The translations under genes and the position numbers were made by a program. A stretch of 64,000 bases of DNA from NCBI RefSeq assembly GCF_001435955.1, contig NZ_AYYT01000005.1, forward strand, positions 38,639 through 102,638. Reading direction: 5' to 3'. The stretch is from Ligilactobacillus salivarius DSM 20555 = ATCC 11741. Its GTDB lineage: Bacteria; Bacillota; Bacilli; Lactobacillales; Lactobacillaceae. Below the pieces are notes generated by a model that was given only the letters and a program-made list of their open reading frames with translations, searched no databases and was not told the DNA's origin. Positions 27,259 through 35,127 of the stretch are shown here, one piece after another; positions within the stretch are counted from its first letter, which is position 1; every line of letters starts with the position of its first letter.

Positions 27259-28416
27259 ATGGATGAAAAAGTAAAAATATTGTTCTGTTTACATTATTCA
27301 GACCTAAATAATGGTGGAATACGCTCAATGATAGATGTTATTGAGAATATCATAAAAAATGATAATGTAACAGTATATATTGTATATCCTACTCGTAAAA
27401 ATACAGCTATTGATTATTTAGAAAAATTAGGGGTAAAAACTATATTTTTACCTTTTTATAAGCTTAATTATAATAAAACTGGGAGAAAAGGAACCTGGAA
27501 GTACATAATTAAGCGGATTATGTCACCATTTTTATTTTATAAATTAAGGCAGATAGTTAAAAAAGAAGAGATTAATGTTATTTACAGTAATACAATTGTA
27601 ATAGATTATGGCTTTATTTTAAGTAAAATGACTGGACTTCCTCATATATGGCATATAAGAGAATTTGGAAAAGAAGATCATGGTATTTTGCTAAGAGGTG
27701 GAGAAGAAACTTTATATCAAAAGCTAAATAATTCTAAAGGAATAATCTATATTTCAAAAGCGATAGAAAAAAAGTATGCGCCACATATAAGAAATGGTAT
27801 TTTTCAAGAAGTAATTTATGATGATATATCAAAAACATTTATAAATAAAAAGACTGAGTTTAATATTGATCCTGACAATTTATTGAAAGCTACTATAGTT
27901 GGAGCAATTCAAGAAGGTAAGGGACAATTAGTAGCAATAAAAGCAGTAGAAAAAGCTAATAAATTAGGTGCTAAAATTGAGTTACACATATGTGGGGAAA
28001 AAACAGGAGCTTATTATAATAAAATAAATAATTACGTGAAAGATCATAATTTATCTGATCAAGTGTATTTTGATGGTTTCAAGACAAAAATGAATGAATA
28101 TCGATCTGATATGGACATTGGGATTGTAGCATCTAGAAGTGAGGCTTTTGGAAGAGTTACGATTGAAGGAATGCTTAGCAATTTGGCGATGATAGGTGCT
28201 GATAGTGCTGGTACAAGTGAGCTAATAACAGATAATGTAACAGGCTTATTATATAAAAATGGAGATATTGATGAATTAGCTGAGAAATTAGTGTACTTGT
28301 ATAAAGATAGACAGAAGCTGAAGGAGCTAGCTATCAATGGTTTTGATTTTGCGAAGAAATTTACAAAAGGAAATGCAGCAGATGAGATTTATGATGTGAT
28401 TACTAAGTTGAGCTAA
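27259..28416 (+). CDS. GT4 family glycosyltransferase, tandem copy 2
   Basis: A 385-residue paralogue of the preceding gene with the same motif order. Similarity is mosaic: the C-terminal stretch from KDHNLSDQVYFDGFKTKM to the end and the NTIVIDYGFILSKMTGLPHIWHIREFG block are almost identical even at the DNA level, whereas the first 100 residues and the region around residue 180 have diverged. That pattern suggests recombination or gene conversion between copies. ATG 27259 follows AGAAAGGA; the in-frame TTG at 27238 is unlikely. A 74-nt AT-rich gap separates the copies. Specificity is unknown. Confidence 0.85.
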   Translation: MDEKVKILFCLHYSDLNNGGIRSMIDVIENIIKNDNVTVYIVYPTRKNTAIDYLEKLGVKTIFLPFYKLNYNKTGRKGTWKYIIKRIMSPFLFYKLRQIVKKEEINVIYSNTIVIDYGFILSKMTGLPHIWHIREFGKEDHGILLRGGEETLYQKLNNSKGIIYISKAIEKKYAPHIRNGIFQEVIYDDISKTFINKKTEFNIDPDNLLKATIVGAIQEGKGQLVAIKAVEKANKLGAKIELHICGEKTGAYYNKINNYVKDHNLSDQVYFDGFKTKMNEYRSDMDIGIVASRSEAFGRVTIEGMLSNLAMIGADSAGTSELITDNVTGLLYKNGDIDELAEKLVYLYKDRQKLKELAINGFDFAKKFTKGNAADEIYDVITKLS

Positions 28417-28438
28417 TTATTACGGAGATGGATTGAAT

Positions 28439-28771
28439 ATGAAAAAATTTAAGTTTTTAATACGATCCACATATTTAATTGTATTATTAGAAATATTCTA
28501 CTATCTAAGAATAGCGCCTCAAGTAGTTGGAACGCATTTTGTAAGTGATAATATTCCTGATAGTCTTGGAAGTAAGTATCAGCTATTTCTCTGGGAACTG
28601 CTGATATTAATTATGGGTGAAAGCATTATTTTAATAGAAAAGAATTGGCGTGTAAAAAATAAATTAGATAATTTACCGAAGCTATTGCCAAGAGAGTACA
28701 GATTATTAATAGTACCAGTAGTTATCATTATTTTGTCTGGTTTTATGATGTTTGAACAAATAAGTGTTTAG
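28439..28771 (+). CDS. Small membrane protein with DUF1648-like segment
   Basis: A 110-residue protein with three hydrophobic helices (about 8-25, 45-65, 88-105). Between the first two lies PQVVGTHFVSDNIPDSLGSK, which follows the DUF1648 pattern (P-x-x-x-x-T-H-F-x-x-x-x-x-P-D-x-x-G) found in SdpI-like immunity proteins and in many Firmicute membrane proteins. It is short compared with SdpI, so it may be a half-size member. ATG 28439 has GGAGATGG at 7 nt. It is the last gene of the EPS transcript, before a terminator; any role in polysaccharide production is unproven. Confidence 0.6.
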   Translation: MKKFKFLIRSTYLIVLLEIFYYLRIAPQVVGTHFVSDNIPDSLGSKYQLFLWELLILIMGESIILIEKNWRVKNKLDNLPKLLPREYRLLIVPVVIIILSGFMMFEQISV

Positions 28772-28787
28772 ATGAAAAGCTATATTG

Positions 28788-28831
28788 AGAAGTGATTGCG
28801 ATAGTTATTGTAATTCACTTCTTATTTTTTT
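28788..28831 (+). terminator. Intrinsic terminator at end of EPS operon
   Basis: An 8-bp stem (28788-28795 with 28815-28822), extendable by ATT/AAT, is followed by TATTTTTTT. No terminator of this quality was found between 6747 and 28771, which supports one long transcript. Confidence 0.8.
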
Positions 28832-28839
28832 GCATTTAT

Positions 28840-28895
28840 CTGTTGACATTAAAACAACAGGGTAGTATATTATAGTTGTTGATTATAAAACAACA
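28840..28895 (+). promoter_or_regulatory. Promoter with two GTTG...CAAC operators before NmrA-like gene
   Basis: TTGACA (28843-28848) and TATATT (28866-28871) are spaced by 17 bp. The inverted repeat CTGTTG-N9-CAACAG (28840-28860) overlaps the -35 box, and GTTGTTGATTATAAAACAAC (28875-28894) lies just after the -10. The Rrf2-family gene two genes downstream is the natural candidate regulator. Confidence 0.7.
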
Positions 28896-28913
28896 AGTTA
28901 GGAGAAGATAATT

Positions 28914-29759
28914 ATGAAATATGGTATTACAGCAGCAACAGGTCACTTTGGTCAAGTAGCAGTTAAGGAATTAGTAGGTTTGGTAGGAGCAGACAACGTT
29001 GTCGCAATTGCACGTAATCTAGAAAAGGCTAAGCAATTACTTCCTAATAATGTGGAAGTTCGTCAAGGTGACTATGATGATAAGAATAGTTTAGTTTCAG
29101 CCTTTGAAGGACTAGACAAGGTGTTATTCATTTCATCTCAACCAGGTGGTAAAATCACACGTTTAGAACAACACACAAATGTAGTAGATGCCTTAAAAGA
29201 AGCTAAAGTTGGTTTTGTGGCATACACAAGTTTCCCACATGCTGATCAAGCAAAATCTGCCTTAGCTAGTGATCACACTGCAACTGAAAAGCTAATCGCA
29301 GAAAGTGGTATTAAGCACTCATTCTTACGTAACAACTGGTATTTGGAAAATGAAGCTGGATTCTTAAATGGAGAAGATATTGTTTATGCTGCTGGTGATG
29401 GAAAAGTAGGTTGGGCATTGGAACGTGAATATGCAGAAGGTGCTGTGAAAGTACTTGCTAGCGATGACACAAAAGATGTCTATGAATTTGCTGGTGCAAG
29501 CAGAAGTTATGCAGACTTAGCTAAAGCTGTCGGTGAAGTTTACGGTAAGAAAATTGCAGTAACAAATGTTGCTAGTGACGACTACAAGACAGGTTTAGAA
29601 AAAGCTGGTTTAGATGAAAATACAATTGGTTTCATTTTGATGATTCAAGATTTAATCAAGCAAGGTGAACTTACAGAAGAAACTTCTGACTTAGAAGATG
29701 TATTAGGTCATGAATTGAAGGCTTTACCTGAAGCAATTAAAGAAGTCATTGGTCGTTAA
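28914..29759 (+). CDS. NmrA-like / QorB-type NAD(P)-dependent oxidoreductase
   Basis: A 281-residue atypical SDR. The N terminus MKYGITAATGHFGQVAVKEL has the NAD(P)-binding G-x-x-G-x-x-G pattern (ATGHFGQ), followed by VRQGDYDDKNSLVSAFEGLDKVLFISS, typical of QorB/NmrA-like quinone reductases. SDR catalytic Tyr-Lys is not conserved, as usual for this group. It likely reduces quinones or acts as a redox sensor in the cytoplasm. A strong promoter with paired operators precedes it and an Rrf2 regulator follows, a typical electrophile/redox-responsive arrangement. Confidence 0.85.
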   Translation: MKYGITAATGHFGQVAVKELVGLVGADNVVAIARNLEKAKQLLPNNVEVRQGDYDDKNSLVSAFEGLDKVLFISSQPGGKITRLEQHTNVVDALKEAKVGFVAYTSFPHADQAKSALASDHTATEKLIAESGIKHSFLRNNWYLENEAGFLNGEDIVYAAGDGKVGWALEREYAEGAVKVLASDDTKDVYEFAGASRSYADLAKAVGEVYGKKIAVTNVASDDYKTGLEKAGLDENTIGFILMIQDLIKQGELTEETSDLEDVLGHELKALPEAIKEVIGR

Positions 29760-29821
29760 TTTGTTGAGTATTAACTATACCTTTGTTAAAATGAAGAAAG
29801 TTAGATTTGAGAGGTATAGCG

Positions 29822-30283
29822 ATGAAACATTCATATAAACTAAGCGATGCAATTCATATTTTGACATATGTTGATATATACAAAAATGGTGATCTGAGCA
29901 GTGCTAGAATTGCGGCAAGTATTGAAGCAAATGCTAGTGTTGTGAGAAATTTAATGTCGAAATTAAAAAAAGCAGGGCTGTTGAATAATCAGCCAGGGGT
30001 AGCTAAAGCAAGTTTAGCAAAACCAGCAAGTGAAATTTCTGTTTTAGATGTTTATCGTGCAATTACATCAACTGCCAGTCTACTGCATGTTGATCCTAAG
30101 ACTAATCCTAATTGTGTGGTAGGTGCCAATATACAAGATACATTGAATAATGTATATCAGAGAGTGCAAAATGCTGCAGAGTTAGAGATGAGCCAGATTA
30201 GTATTCAAGATGTAATTGATGGAGTGCTAGAGAGCGAAAGATTGAAACGGAAAGATGGTGGCGATGATGACACCCTTGATTAA
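29822..30283 (+). CDS. Rrf2 family transcriptional regulator
   Basis: A 153-residue winged-helix regulator of the Rrf2/YwnA type. The N-terminal segment SYKLSDAIHILTYVDIYKNGDLSSARIAASIEANASVVRNLMSKLKKAGLL holds the HTH, and ASEISVLDVYRAITS starts the wing-to-dimerisation helix. Only one cysteine (NPNCVV) is present in the region that carries three Fe-S ligands in IscR/NsrR, so an iron-sulfur cluster is unlikely and a thiol or ligand switch is more plausible. ATG 29822 has GAGAGG at suitable spacing. It is expected to repress the upstream oxidoreductase gene through its GTTG/CAAC operators. Confidence 0.85.
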   Translation: MKHSYKLSDAIHILTYVDIYKNGDLSSARIAASIEANASVVRNLMSKLKKAGLLNNQPGVAKASLAKPASEISVLDVYRAITSTASLLHVDPKTNPNCVVGANIQDTLNNVYQRVQNAAELEMSQISIQDVIDGVLESERLKRKDGGDDDTLD

Positions 30284-30572
30284 GGGCATTAATCTAGATG
30301 CTGCAGGGCGATGTAAACATTACCACAAAGATGCAGACATTGCGGCTTTAAAATGTAGTCAATGCGATGAATATTATGCTTGTTATCAATGCCATGATAG
30401 CTTGGAAGATCATAAATTTGTAGCAAGCAATAAAGATGATTATCCTGTGATGTGTGGCGTATGTCGACGTTTATTGGACTTTGACGAATATACAAGTGGT
30501 GCATGTCTTAATTGTCATCATGGGTTTAATCCGCTATGTAAATTGCATTATGAAATATATTTTGAAGATTAA
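30267..30572 (+). CDS. CHY-type zinc finger protein
   Basis: A protein of about 101 residues built almost only of a CHY zinc-finger domain: CKHYHKDADIAALKC, CDEYYACYQCHD, MCGVCRRLLDFDEY, CLNCHHGFNPLCKLHY. The many paired Cys and His residues would bind two to three zinc ions. Function in bacteria is not known; the eukaryotic relatives bind proteins of ubiquitin pathways, which does not transfer. Candidate starts at 30255, 30264 and 30267 all overlap the Rrf2 gene; I chose 30267 for GGTGG spacing. The overlap indicates cotranscription with the Rrf2 regulator. Confidence 0.8.
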   Translation: MTPLIKGINLDAAGRCKHYHKDADIAALKCSQCDEYYACYQCHDSLEDHKFVASNKDDYPVMCGVCRRLLDFDEYTSGACLNCHHGFNPLCKLHYEIYFED

Positions 30573-30646
30573 GATCGTTTTGAGTTAATTTAAGGTCATT
30601 AATTGCCTTTAAAATAACTTAAATGTTAAATACAATAATTATTAAG

Positions 30647-30695
30647 ATAGCTTAAAATCATGTTGTGAGAAGCATGAGTTTTAGGCTATTTTTTT
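30647..30695 (+). terminator. Intrinsic terminator after CHY gene
   Basis: A long stem starting ATAGC (30647) and closing GGCTAT (30683-30688), with one G-U pair and one bulge, ends in a T-run. It closes the oxidoreductase-Rrf2-CHY unit. Confidence 0.8.
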
Positions 30696-30796
30696 GTGCT
30701 TTCGTCTCGATTTTCTTTCTCAATGGGGAAATAGCTTGTAGGTAGAATAGTTTAATGGTTTAATTTGATTAAACAAAGAGAAAGTGTAGGTAGATA

Positions 30797-31801
30797 ATGA
30801 AAGCAGCATACATTGAACGTTATGGACAAGAACAGTTAACTTTAGGTCAATTACCTAAACCTAAGATTACTTCAGCTAAACAAGTTTTAGTCAAAGTTCT
30901 CAAAGCAAGTGTTAATCCAGTTGATTTGAAAATTCAATCTGGGAAATTACGTCCGTTATTACATTTTCCAATGCCACTTATTTTGGGTAATGATTATGTG
31001 GGAATTGTTGAAGATATTGGAGAAGATGTTAAATCAGTAGAAATTGGGCAATTAGTATTTGGACGCATCAGCAAGAAACAAATTGGAACTTTTTGTGAGT
31101 ATTTAGTTGATGAAGAAAATAATCTTGCTGCAGTCCCATCAGCATTGACACTCCAAGAAGCAGCAGGGTTGCCATTAGTTGGTTTAACTGCTTATCAAGC
31201 ACTATTCGAGAAAATGAAAGCTAAGAGTGGACAATCGATATTGATTCATGCAGGGGCTGGAGGAGTAGGAAGCTTGTTGATTCAACTGGCTAAGATGCAG
31301 GGCCTAACAGTTATTACTACTGCGAGTCAACGTAATCATGCTTGGCTGTATTCTTTAGGGGCTGATCAAGTTATAGATTATCATAAGAGTGACTTTACTG
31401 AAGTTTGCCCACCGGTTGATTATGTTTTTGACACTATTGGACAAGAAACATTATTGCGCTCGTTTAAAGTAGTTAAGCCAGGCGGGAAAGTAGTATCTGT
31501 TTCAGGATTACCAGATGAAAAATTTGCTAAAGATTATGGTCTGAATATAATTTGGCAAAAGTTATTTAAGCTAGGTAGTTACAAGATAAGGAAAGCTAGA
31601 CAAAAAGCTAAAGCAGATTATGAGTTTCTATTCATGCATCCCGATGGAAAACAACTAGAAAAATTAGGTAAATTAGTTGCAGATAAGGAATTGAAAGTCA
31701 GAATTGATAAAGAATTTGCCTTTGGTGATTTACAAGCGGCTTGTGATTATGTAGTAACTGGCCACGCTAATGGTAAAGTGATTATAGATGTAGTGGGATA
31801 A
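30797..31801 (+). CDS. NADP-dependent medium-chain oxidoreductase (quinone reductase-like)
   Basis: MDR-superfamily enzyme of 334 residues. N-terminal GroES-like domain: KAAYIERYGQEQLTLGQLP, VNPVDLKIQSGKLRP, LGNDYVGIVEDIGEDV. NADP-binding domain: ILIHAGAGGVGSLLIQLAKMQG (about 149-170) and SLGADQVIDY. The zinc ligands of alcohol dehydrogenases are absent, so it belongs to the zinc-free quinone oxidoreductase/enoyl reductase group. The substrate is unknown. It is a single-gene unit with terminators on both sides, and its neighbour is an unrelated redox operon, perhaps by chance. Confidence 0.88.
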   Translation: MKAAYIERYGQEQLTLGQLPKPKITSAKQVLVKVLKASVNPVDLKIQSGKLRPLLHFPMPLILGNDYVGIVEDIGEDVKSVEIGQLVFGRISKKQIGTFCEYLVDEENNLAAVPSALTLQEAAGLPLVGLTAYQALFEKMKAKSGQSILIHAGAGGVGSLLIQLAKMQGLTVITTASQRNHAWLYSLGADQVIDYHKSDFTEVCPPVDYVFDTIGQETLLRSFKVVKPGGKVVSVSGLPDEKFAKDYGLNIIWQKLFKLGSYKIRKARQKAKADYEFLFMHPDGKQLEKLGKLVADKELKVRIDKEFAFGDLQAACDYVVTGHANGKVIIDVVG

Positions 31802-31816
31802 GATAAACATTTGCAC

Positions 31817-31875
31817 AATAAAAAGCAAGTAATCGATTTGTATTTAAACAAATTAATTACTTGCTTATTTTTATT
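31817..31875. terminator. Bidirectional terminator
   Basis: An 11-bp perfect outer stem (31823-31833 with 31856-31866) plus an inner stem forms a long hairpin with A-rich and T-rich flanks. It separates the oxidoreductase gene from the convergent lipoprotein gene, whose last codons overlap it. Confidence 0.85.
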
Positions 31876-32440
31876 CTTCTGCAGCTGTAGTAGGTTGTTC
31901 AGGAACATTGTCACCAGCATTGCCAGAATTGCCGGAATCATTGTTGGCATCTCCATCATCTGAAGGAGAAGGATTTGAATCAGTTGGAGTGCTTGCTCCG
32001 CTACCAGATCCACTGCCACTACCTCCACCTTGAGGAGCAGTATACCCGCCATAGTAGTAACTAGATGCTGGTGCTTGATATGTTGTAGTATTACCTTGAC
32101 TTGTATTTTGTTGATTTGATGATGTGTCTTGTGTATCATCGCTTGATGAAACTGAACTTGAGTCAGTTGATTCAGATACACTTGAACTTACAGAACTGCT
32201 TTGTTCAGAACTGCTAGAACTTTCCTTTTTCTTTTTCTTCTTTTTATGTTTTTTCTTTTTAGCAGCTTCAGCCTTATCATGTGCTTCTTTTTTAGCCTTT
32301 TTAATGCTTTCTGCTTTTCGAGAACTTGCTTTATAAGAAAATAAACTTTCGTTAGAGGATTTACTTGATGACGTTATTGAACAAGCTCCTAGCGTCATTA
32401 ATGTAAGCACAGAAAGAACAAAAATGCTTATTTTTCTCAT
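31871..32440 (-). CDS. Serine-rich lipoprotein of low complexity
   Basis: A 189-residue lipoprotein. The signal peptide MRKISIFVLSVLTLMTLGAC has a clear lipobox (LGAC), with the cysteine at position 20. The mature part has a charged Lys/Ala helix-like stretch (about 41-72, including an 11-residue run rich in lysine), then Ser/Asp repeats, a Tyr/Gly segment and a Gly-Ser repeat, ending in an acidic tail. It has no enzymatic domain and is likely a cell-envelope-anchored spacer or stalk. A second lipoprotein with the same layout lies at 42585-43169, so the two may be related. No function can be assigned. Confidence 0.75.
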   Translation of the reverse strand: MRKISIFVLSVLTLMTLGACSITSSSKSSNESLFSYKASSRKAESIKKAKKEAHDKAEAAKKKKHKKKKKKKESSSSSEQSSSVSSSVSESTDSSSVSSSDDTQDTSSNQQNTSQGNTTTYQAPASSYYYGGYTAPQGGGSGSGSGSGASTPTDSNPSPSDDGDANNDSGNSGNAGDNVPEQPTTAAEE

Positions 32441-32590
32441 TTATGTATACTTTCTTTTTTAGTACAGCTTTTAGCGACATCAGATTGCTGGTCGAAATAT
32501 CTCACATTTAATACTATCTTATAATATTAAAACGGTCAACATTAAGAATAGTAGTAATTTAGCAAATGTTTTTGACTTAATAAAATCTGG

Positions 32591-32618
32591 TTGAAATTAT
32601 GATTTGGTGTGATAAAAT
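32591..32618 (+). promoter_or_regulatory. Candidate promoter of TMEM175-like gene
   Basis: TTGAAA (32591-32596) and TAAAAT (32613-32618) are spaced by 16 bp, 39 nt before the ATG at 32657. The rest of the 216-nt gap is AT-rich with nothing else recognised. Confidence 0.45.
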
Positions 32619-32656
32619 AAATTCGTCAAATATGAATTGTTTAGTGGGGGAAAACT

Positions 32657-33340
32657 ATGAGAAAGTTCTTTTTAAGAAGACGAAATATTAAGATTAGTGA
32701 AGAAAATATCGCTGAGTATCATAGAAGAACTGAAGAGATGCAGAAGAAACGTCATTCTTATTTGAAACAAAGATTAGAAGCTTTAAATGACGGAATAATT
32801 GCAATTATTATTACGATTATGGTGTTAGAGGTGCCATTGCCTAATGGGCAAAATATAGCATCTTATTACAATTTTTTAGGTAGTCTATCTGTGTTTTTGG
32901 TAAGTTTCTTCGTTGTAGCTAATTTTTGGTACGAATTAGGACAATCATTGGCGTTGGTTGATGAGATTGACAAAGGAATAATCATTTTTGATTTTGTTTT
33001 TCTAGCAACCTTATCGTTATTACCGATACTAACAAAATGGATGATGCATAATCCTAGTCAGTTAGCAGTGGTTAATTATGGGATAGTATACATGGTCGCT
33101 AATTTACTTAAAACATGGTTAGCTCATAGCCAATTTCGAAAAGTACTAGGAGCTAAAAATAATATTTCTGAAATGATGACTAAAGTGATTATTGGTCGCT
33201 TTGTATTAACAGCAATATTTAATTTACTTCTGATAGTAGCTGCCTATTTCTATCCTCAAATTACTTTATATGCATACTTAGCTTTGCCAATTATTGATTT
33301 CTTTTTTCCAGAAGACAAAGCTCCTCAAAAAAAGTTCTAG
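32657..33340 (+). CDS. TMEM175-family potassium channel-like membrane protein
   Basis: A 227-residue membrane protein with about six helices after a basic N terminus. The first helix contains RLEALNDGIIAIIITIMVLEVPLP (about 40-63), which fits the TMEM175 signature (R-x-x-x-x-x-D-G-x-x-A-I-x-x-T). In bacterial TMEM175 proteins this helix lines a potassium-selective pore, and one such unit of about 200 residues forms tetramers. The segment ANFWYELGQSL is also typical. GGGGGAAAA precedes the ATG. It is a monocistronic unit closed by a strong terminator. Confidence 0.82.
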   Translation: MRKFFLRRRNIKISEENIAEYHRRTEEMQKKRHSYLKQRLEALNDGIIAIIITIMVLEVPLPNGQNIASYYNFLGSLSVFLVSFFVVANFWYELGQSLALVDEIDKGIIIFDFVFLATLSLLPILTKWMMHNPSQLAVVNYGIVYMVANLLKTWLAHSQFRKVLGAKNNISEMMTKVIIGRFVLTAIFNLLLIVAAYFYPQITLYAYLALPIIDFFFPEDKAPQKKF

Positions 33341-33361
33341 CATTTTGTTAGAACTTTTTTT
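33327..33361 (+). terminator. Intrinsic terminator of TMEM175-like gene
   Basis: A 14-bp stem of an A-run plus GTTCTAG (33327-33340) pairs across an 8-nt loop with TAGAAC plus a T-run. The left arm includes the last codons of the gene. Confidence 0.85.
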
Positions 33362-33437
33362 GTTACATTTTAGTTCTTGCCAACGTATATATTATAGGAC
33401 GTCCAAATAGACCAAAACGAAATGGCAGGAATTTAAT

Positions 33438-34247
33438 ATGAAAAACTTTGAACCCAATCGGGCATTTAATACAGAAGTCGCAGCAGCTTTAGGAATTTAT
33501 CAAGCAATTTTGATTCAACAAATTCGCTATTGGCAAGAGAAGTCAACACATGAGATTGATGGAAGAAAATGGATTTATAATACTTATCAAGATTGGTCCA
33601 AGCAGCTTACATTTATTTCAGAGCGAACCATTAGGAGAGAACTAAAGAAACTAGCTGAATTAAAGATTGTTAGAGTTGCGAAATACAATATTTCAAAATT
33701 TAATCATACAAAGTGGTATTCACTAGATGGGGAGAAGCTACAAGAATATTTAGACAATAAAACACCTGAATGTCGAAATGGACAAATTGGACAGGTAGAG
33801 TGTCCTAAGGAAGATAATGGAAATGGAAAATCTGACCAATTCAGAAATGGACAAGTTGACCACTTCAAAGACAATAAAGTACCTAAGAATACATCATTAA
33901 ATAATCAACAAAAGATAAAGGAGATCCTGGAATGTTTCAAAGAAGTTACCGGGCAGGTGTTTGATAAAGATAAATGGGGAATAAAATTGATTAAAGAAAG
34001 ACTAGCAGCTGGAAATGATGTGGAACAGTGTAAAAGCATGATAGTTTTGAAAGCTAAGCAGTGGAAAGGAACACATGTTGAAAAATTTGTCCGTCCCCGA
34101 ACATTGTTTGGTGATAATTTCAGTAAATATTATGCTGAATGTTATGCATATCATCGCGAAAACAACTATTTTGTTGATGACAAAGAAGAAAACATTGATC
34201 GAGACAAACTAAATCAAGAAATAGATATGCTTTTAGCTAAGATTTGA
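33438..34247 (+). CDS. Phage-type replication/replisome organiser protein
   Basis: A 269-residue protein of the kind encoded by phage and plasmid replication modules. The N-terminal winged-helix region (AALGIYQAILIQQIRYWQE, RKWIYNTYQDWSKQLTFISERTIRRELKKLAELKIV, about 18-80) matches DnaD-like replication initiators. The C-terminal part KIKEILECFKEVTGQVF to RPRTLFGDNFSKYY (about 154-250) matches the conserved phage C-terminal domain (Phg_2220_C). No other phage gene is adjacent, so this is an isolated relic or a domesticated gene. It is preceded by a CGTATATAT motif 45 nt before the ATG, shared with nearby genes. Confidence 0.7.
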   Translation: MKNFEPNRAFNTEVAAALGIYQAILIQQIRYWQEKSTHEIDGRKWIYNTYQDWSKQLTFISERTIRRELKKLAELKIVRVAKYNISKFNHTKWYSLDGEKLQEYLDNKTPECRNGQIGQVECPKEDNGNGKSDQFRNGQVDHFKDNKVPKNTSLNNQQKIKEILECFKEVTGQVFDKDKWGIKLIKERLAAGNDVEQCKSMIVLKAKQWKGTHVEKFVRPRTLFGDNFSKYYAECYAYHRENNYFVDDKEENIDRDKLNQEIDMLLAKI

Positions 34248-34319
34248 GTGTTACAACAATACTATTTTTTTCGTATATATCAGTGAGAGGAGGAATTTGG
34301 AAAAGAAGGGGGATTTTCA

Positions 34320-34442
34320 ATGAAATTAATCTTAACGAAATTAACATTTTGTGGCTGGATTTTAGGTTTTAAGCAAAAAGTAAGCTTTGAAAGAACCACG
34401 ATTGAAAAAGAACCTGAATATAAAACAAATAGAAGTGAGTGA
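34320..34442 (+). CDS. Small ORF of 40 residues, hypothetical
   Basis: A small ORF with a strong purine-rich ribosome-binding region (AGAAGGGGG, 34303-34311). It encodes a protein with a hydrophobic N-terminal half (LTKLTFCGWILGFK) and a charged C-terminal half (ERTTIEKEPEYK). It lies after the replication gene and before a terminator, with a CGTATATAT motif at 34272-34280, 40 nt upstream. No family was recognised. A real gene is likely because of the site and the terminator, but it could also be an unstable remnant. Confidence 0.5.
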   Translation: MKLILTKLTFCGWILGFKQKVSFERTTIEKEPEYKTNRSE

Positions 34443-34476
34443 CAGGCTTCTTGAATAATTAATATAAACAGGATTT

Positions 34477-34515
34477 AGAGTAAGTAGGAATTCGCTTTCA
34501 TACTTACTCTTTATA
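34477..34515 (+). terminator. Intrinsic terminator
   Basis: A perfect 10-bp stem (34477-34486 with 34501-34510) followed by a T-rich tail. It closes the 33438-34442 unit. Confidence 0.75.
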
Positions 34516-34571
34516 TATTTATAAATTGTGATAAGATGTAGTTAGAAGCTAATATGGGGAGGTTTTTAACT

Positions 34572-35084
34572 ATGAATGAAATTGAATTAGCCCATGTAAA
34601 TGATGTTGACAGATGCTTGGAAATTATTGATAGCGGTAAGAAATTTCAAAATGATCAGGGATTTGTTGAATGGACAGACGACTATCCTAATCGTGAAAGT
34701 ATATTAGAAGACATTCTAGCTAATAAGGGATTTGTGTTACGTGTAGATGGTATCATTGCCGGCTATTTACGAATAGATTTTACAGGTATGCCATATTATA
34801 AAGAAATATTAGGAGATTGGCATACGGAAGAACCTTACGCAACAGTTCATAGTTTTGCAATAGCAGAAGAATATCGTAATCAAGGCCTAGCAAGTATTGC
34901 TTTGGAATTAGTGGAGAGATTGACATATGCTTGCCAAATCTATGGAGTTAGATTAGATACAGCTCTTGAAAATGAACGAATGAAACATATTTTGAAGAAG
35001 AATAGTTATCAAATATGCGGAAAAGTTAATTTTAAGGGTGCAGATAGAGTGGCCTTTGATAAGGTGTTGAAAGAAAAATTTTAA
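34572..35084 (+). CDS. GNAT family N-acetyltransferase
   Basis: A 170-residue acetyltransferase. N-terminal EIELAHVNDVDRCLEIID is usual for the superfamily; the acetyl-CoA region is VHSFAIAEEYRNQGLASIALELVERL (about 91-116, with R-N-Q-G-L-A), and VRLDTALENERMKHILKKNSY is the C-terminal N-x-x-x-x-x-x-L pattern of ElaA/RimI-like members. The substrate is not known. Start ATG 34572 is chosen because GGGGAGG then lies 8 nt away; the in-frame ATG 34554 lacks a site. The gap to the next gene is 43 nt. Confidence 0.8.
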   Translation: MNEIELAHVNDVDRCLEIIDSGKKFQNDQGFVEWTDDYPNRESILEDILANKGFVLRVDGIIAGYLRIDFTGMPYYKEILGDWHTEEPYATVHSFAIAEEYRNQGLASIALELVERLTYACQIYGVRLDTALENERMKHILKKNSYQICGKVNFKGADRVAFDKVLKEKF

Positions 35085-35127
35085 TAAGATCCAATCTTAT
35101 ACTTTATACGAAAAAGGATTGAAGAAA

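Noticed and set aside
28433..28771. SdpI-type bacteriocin immunity gene
   Set aside because: Only the DUF1648-like segment is visible; there is no toxin gene and the protein is half the size.
32124..32336. Plus-strand ORF rich in Phe/Leu/Ser
   Set aside because: It is the antisense of the low-complexity lipoprotein gene and has no site of its own.
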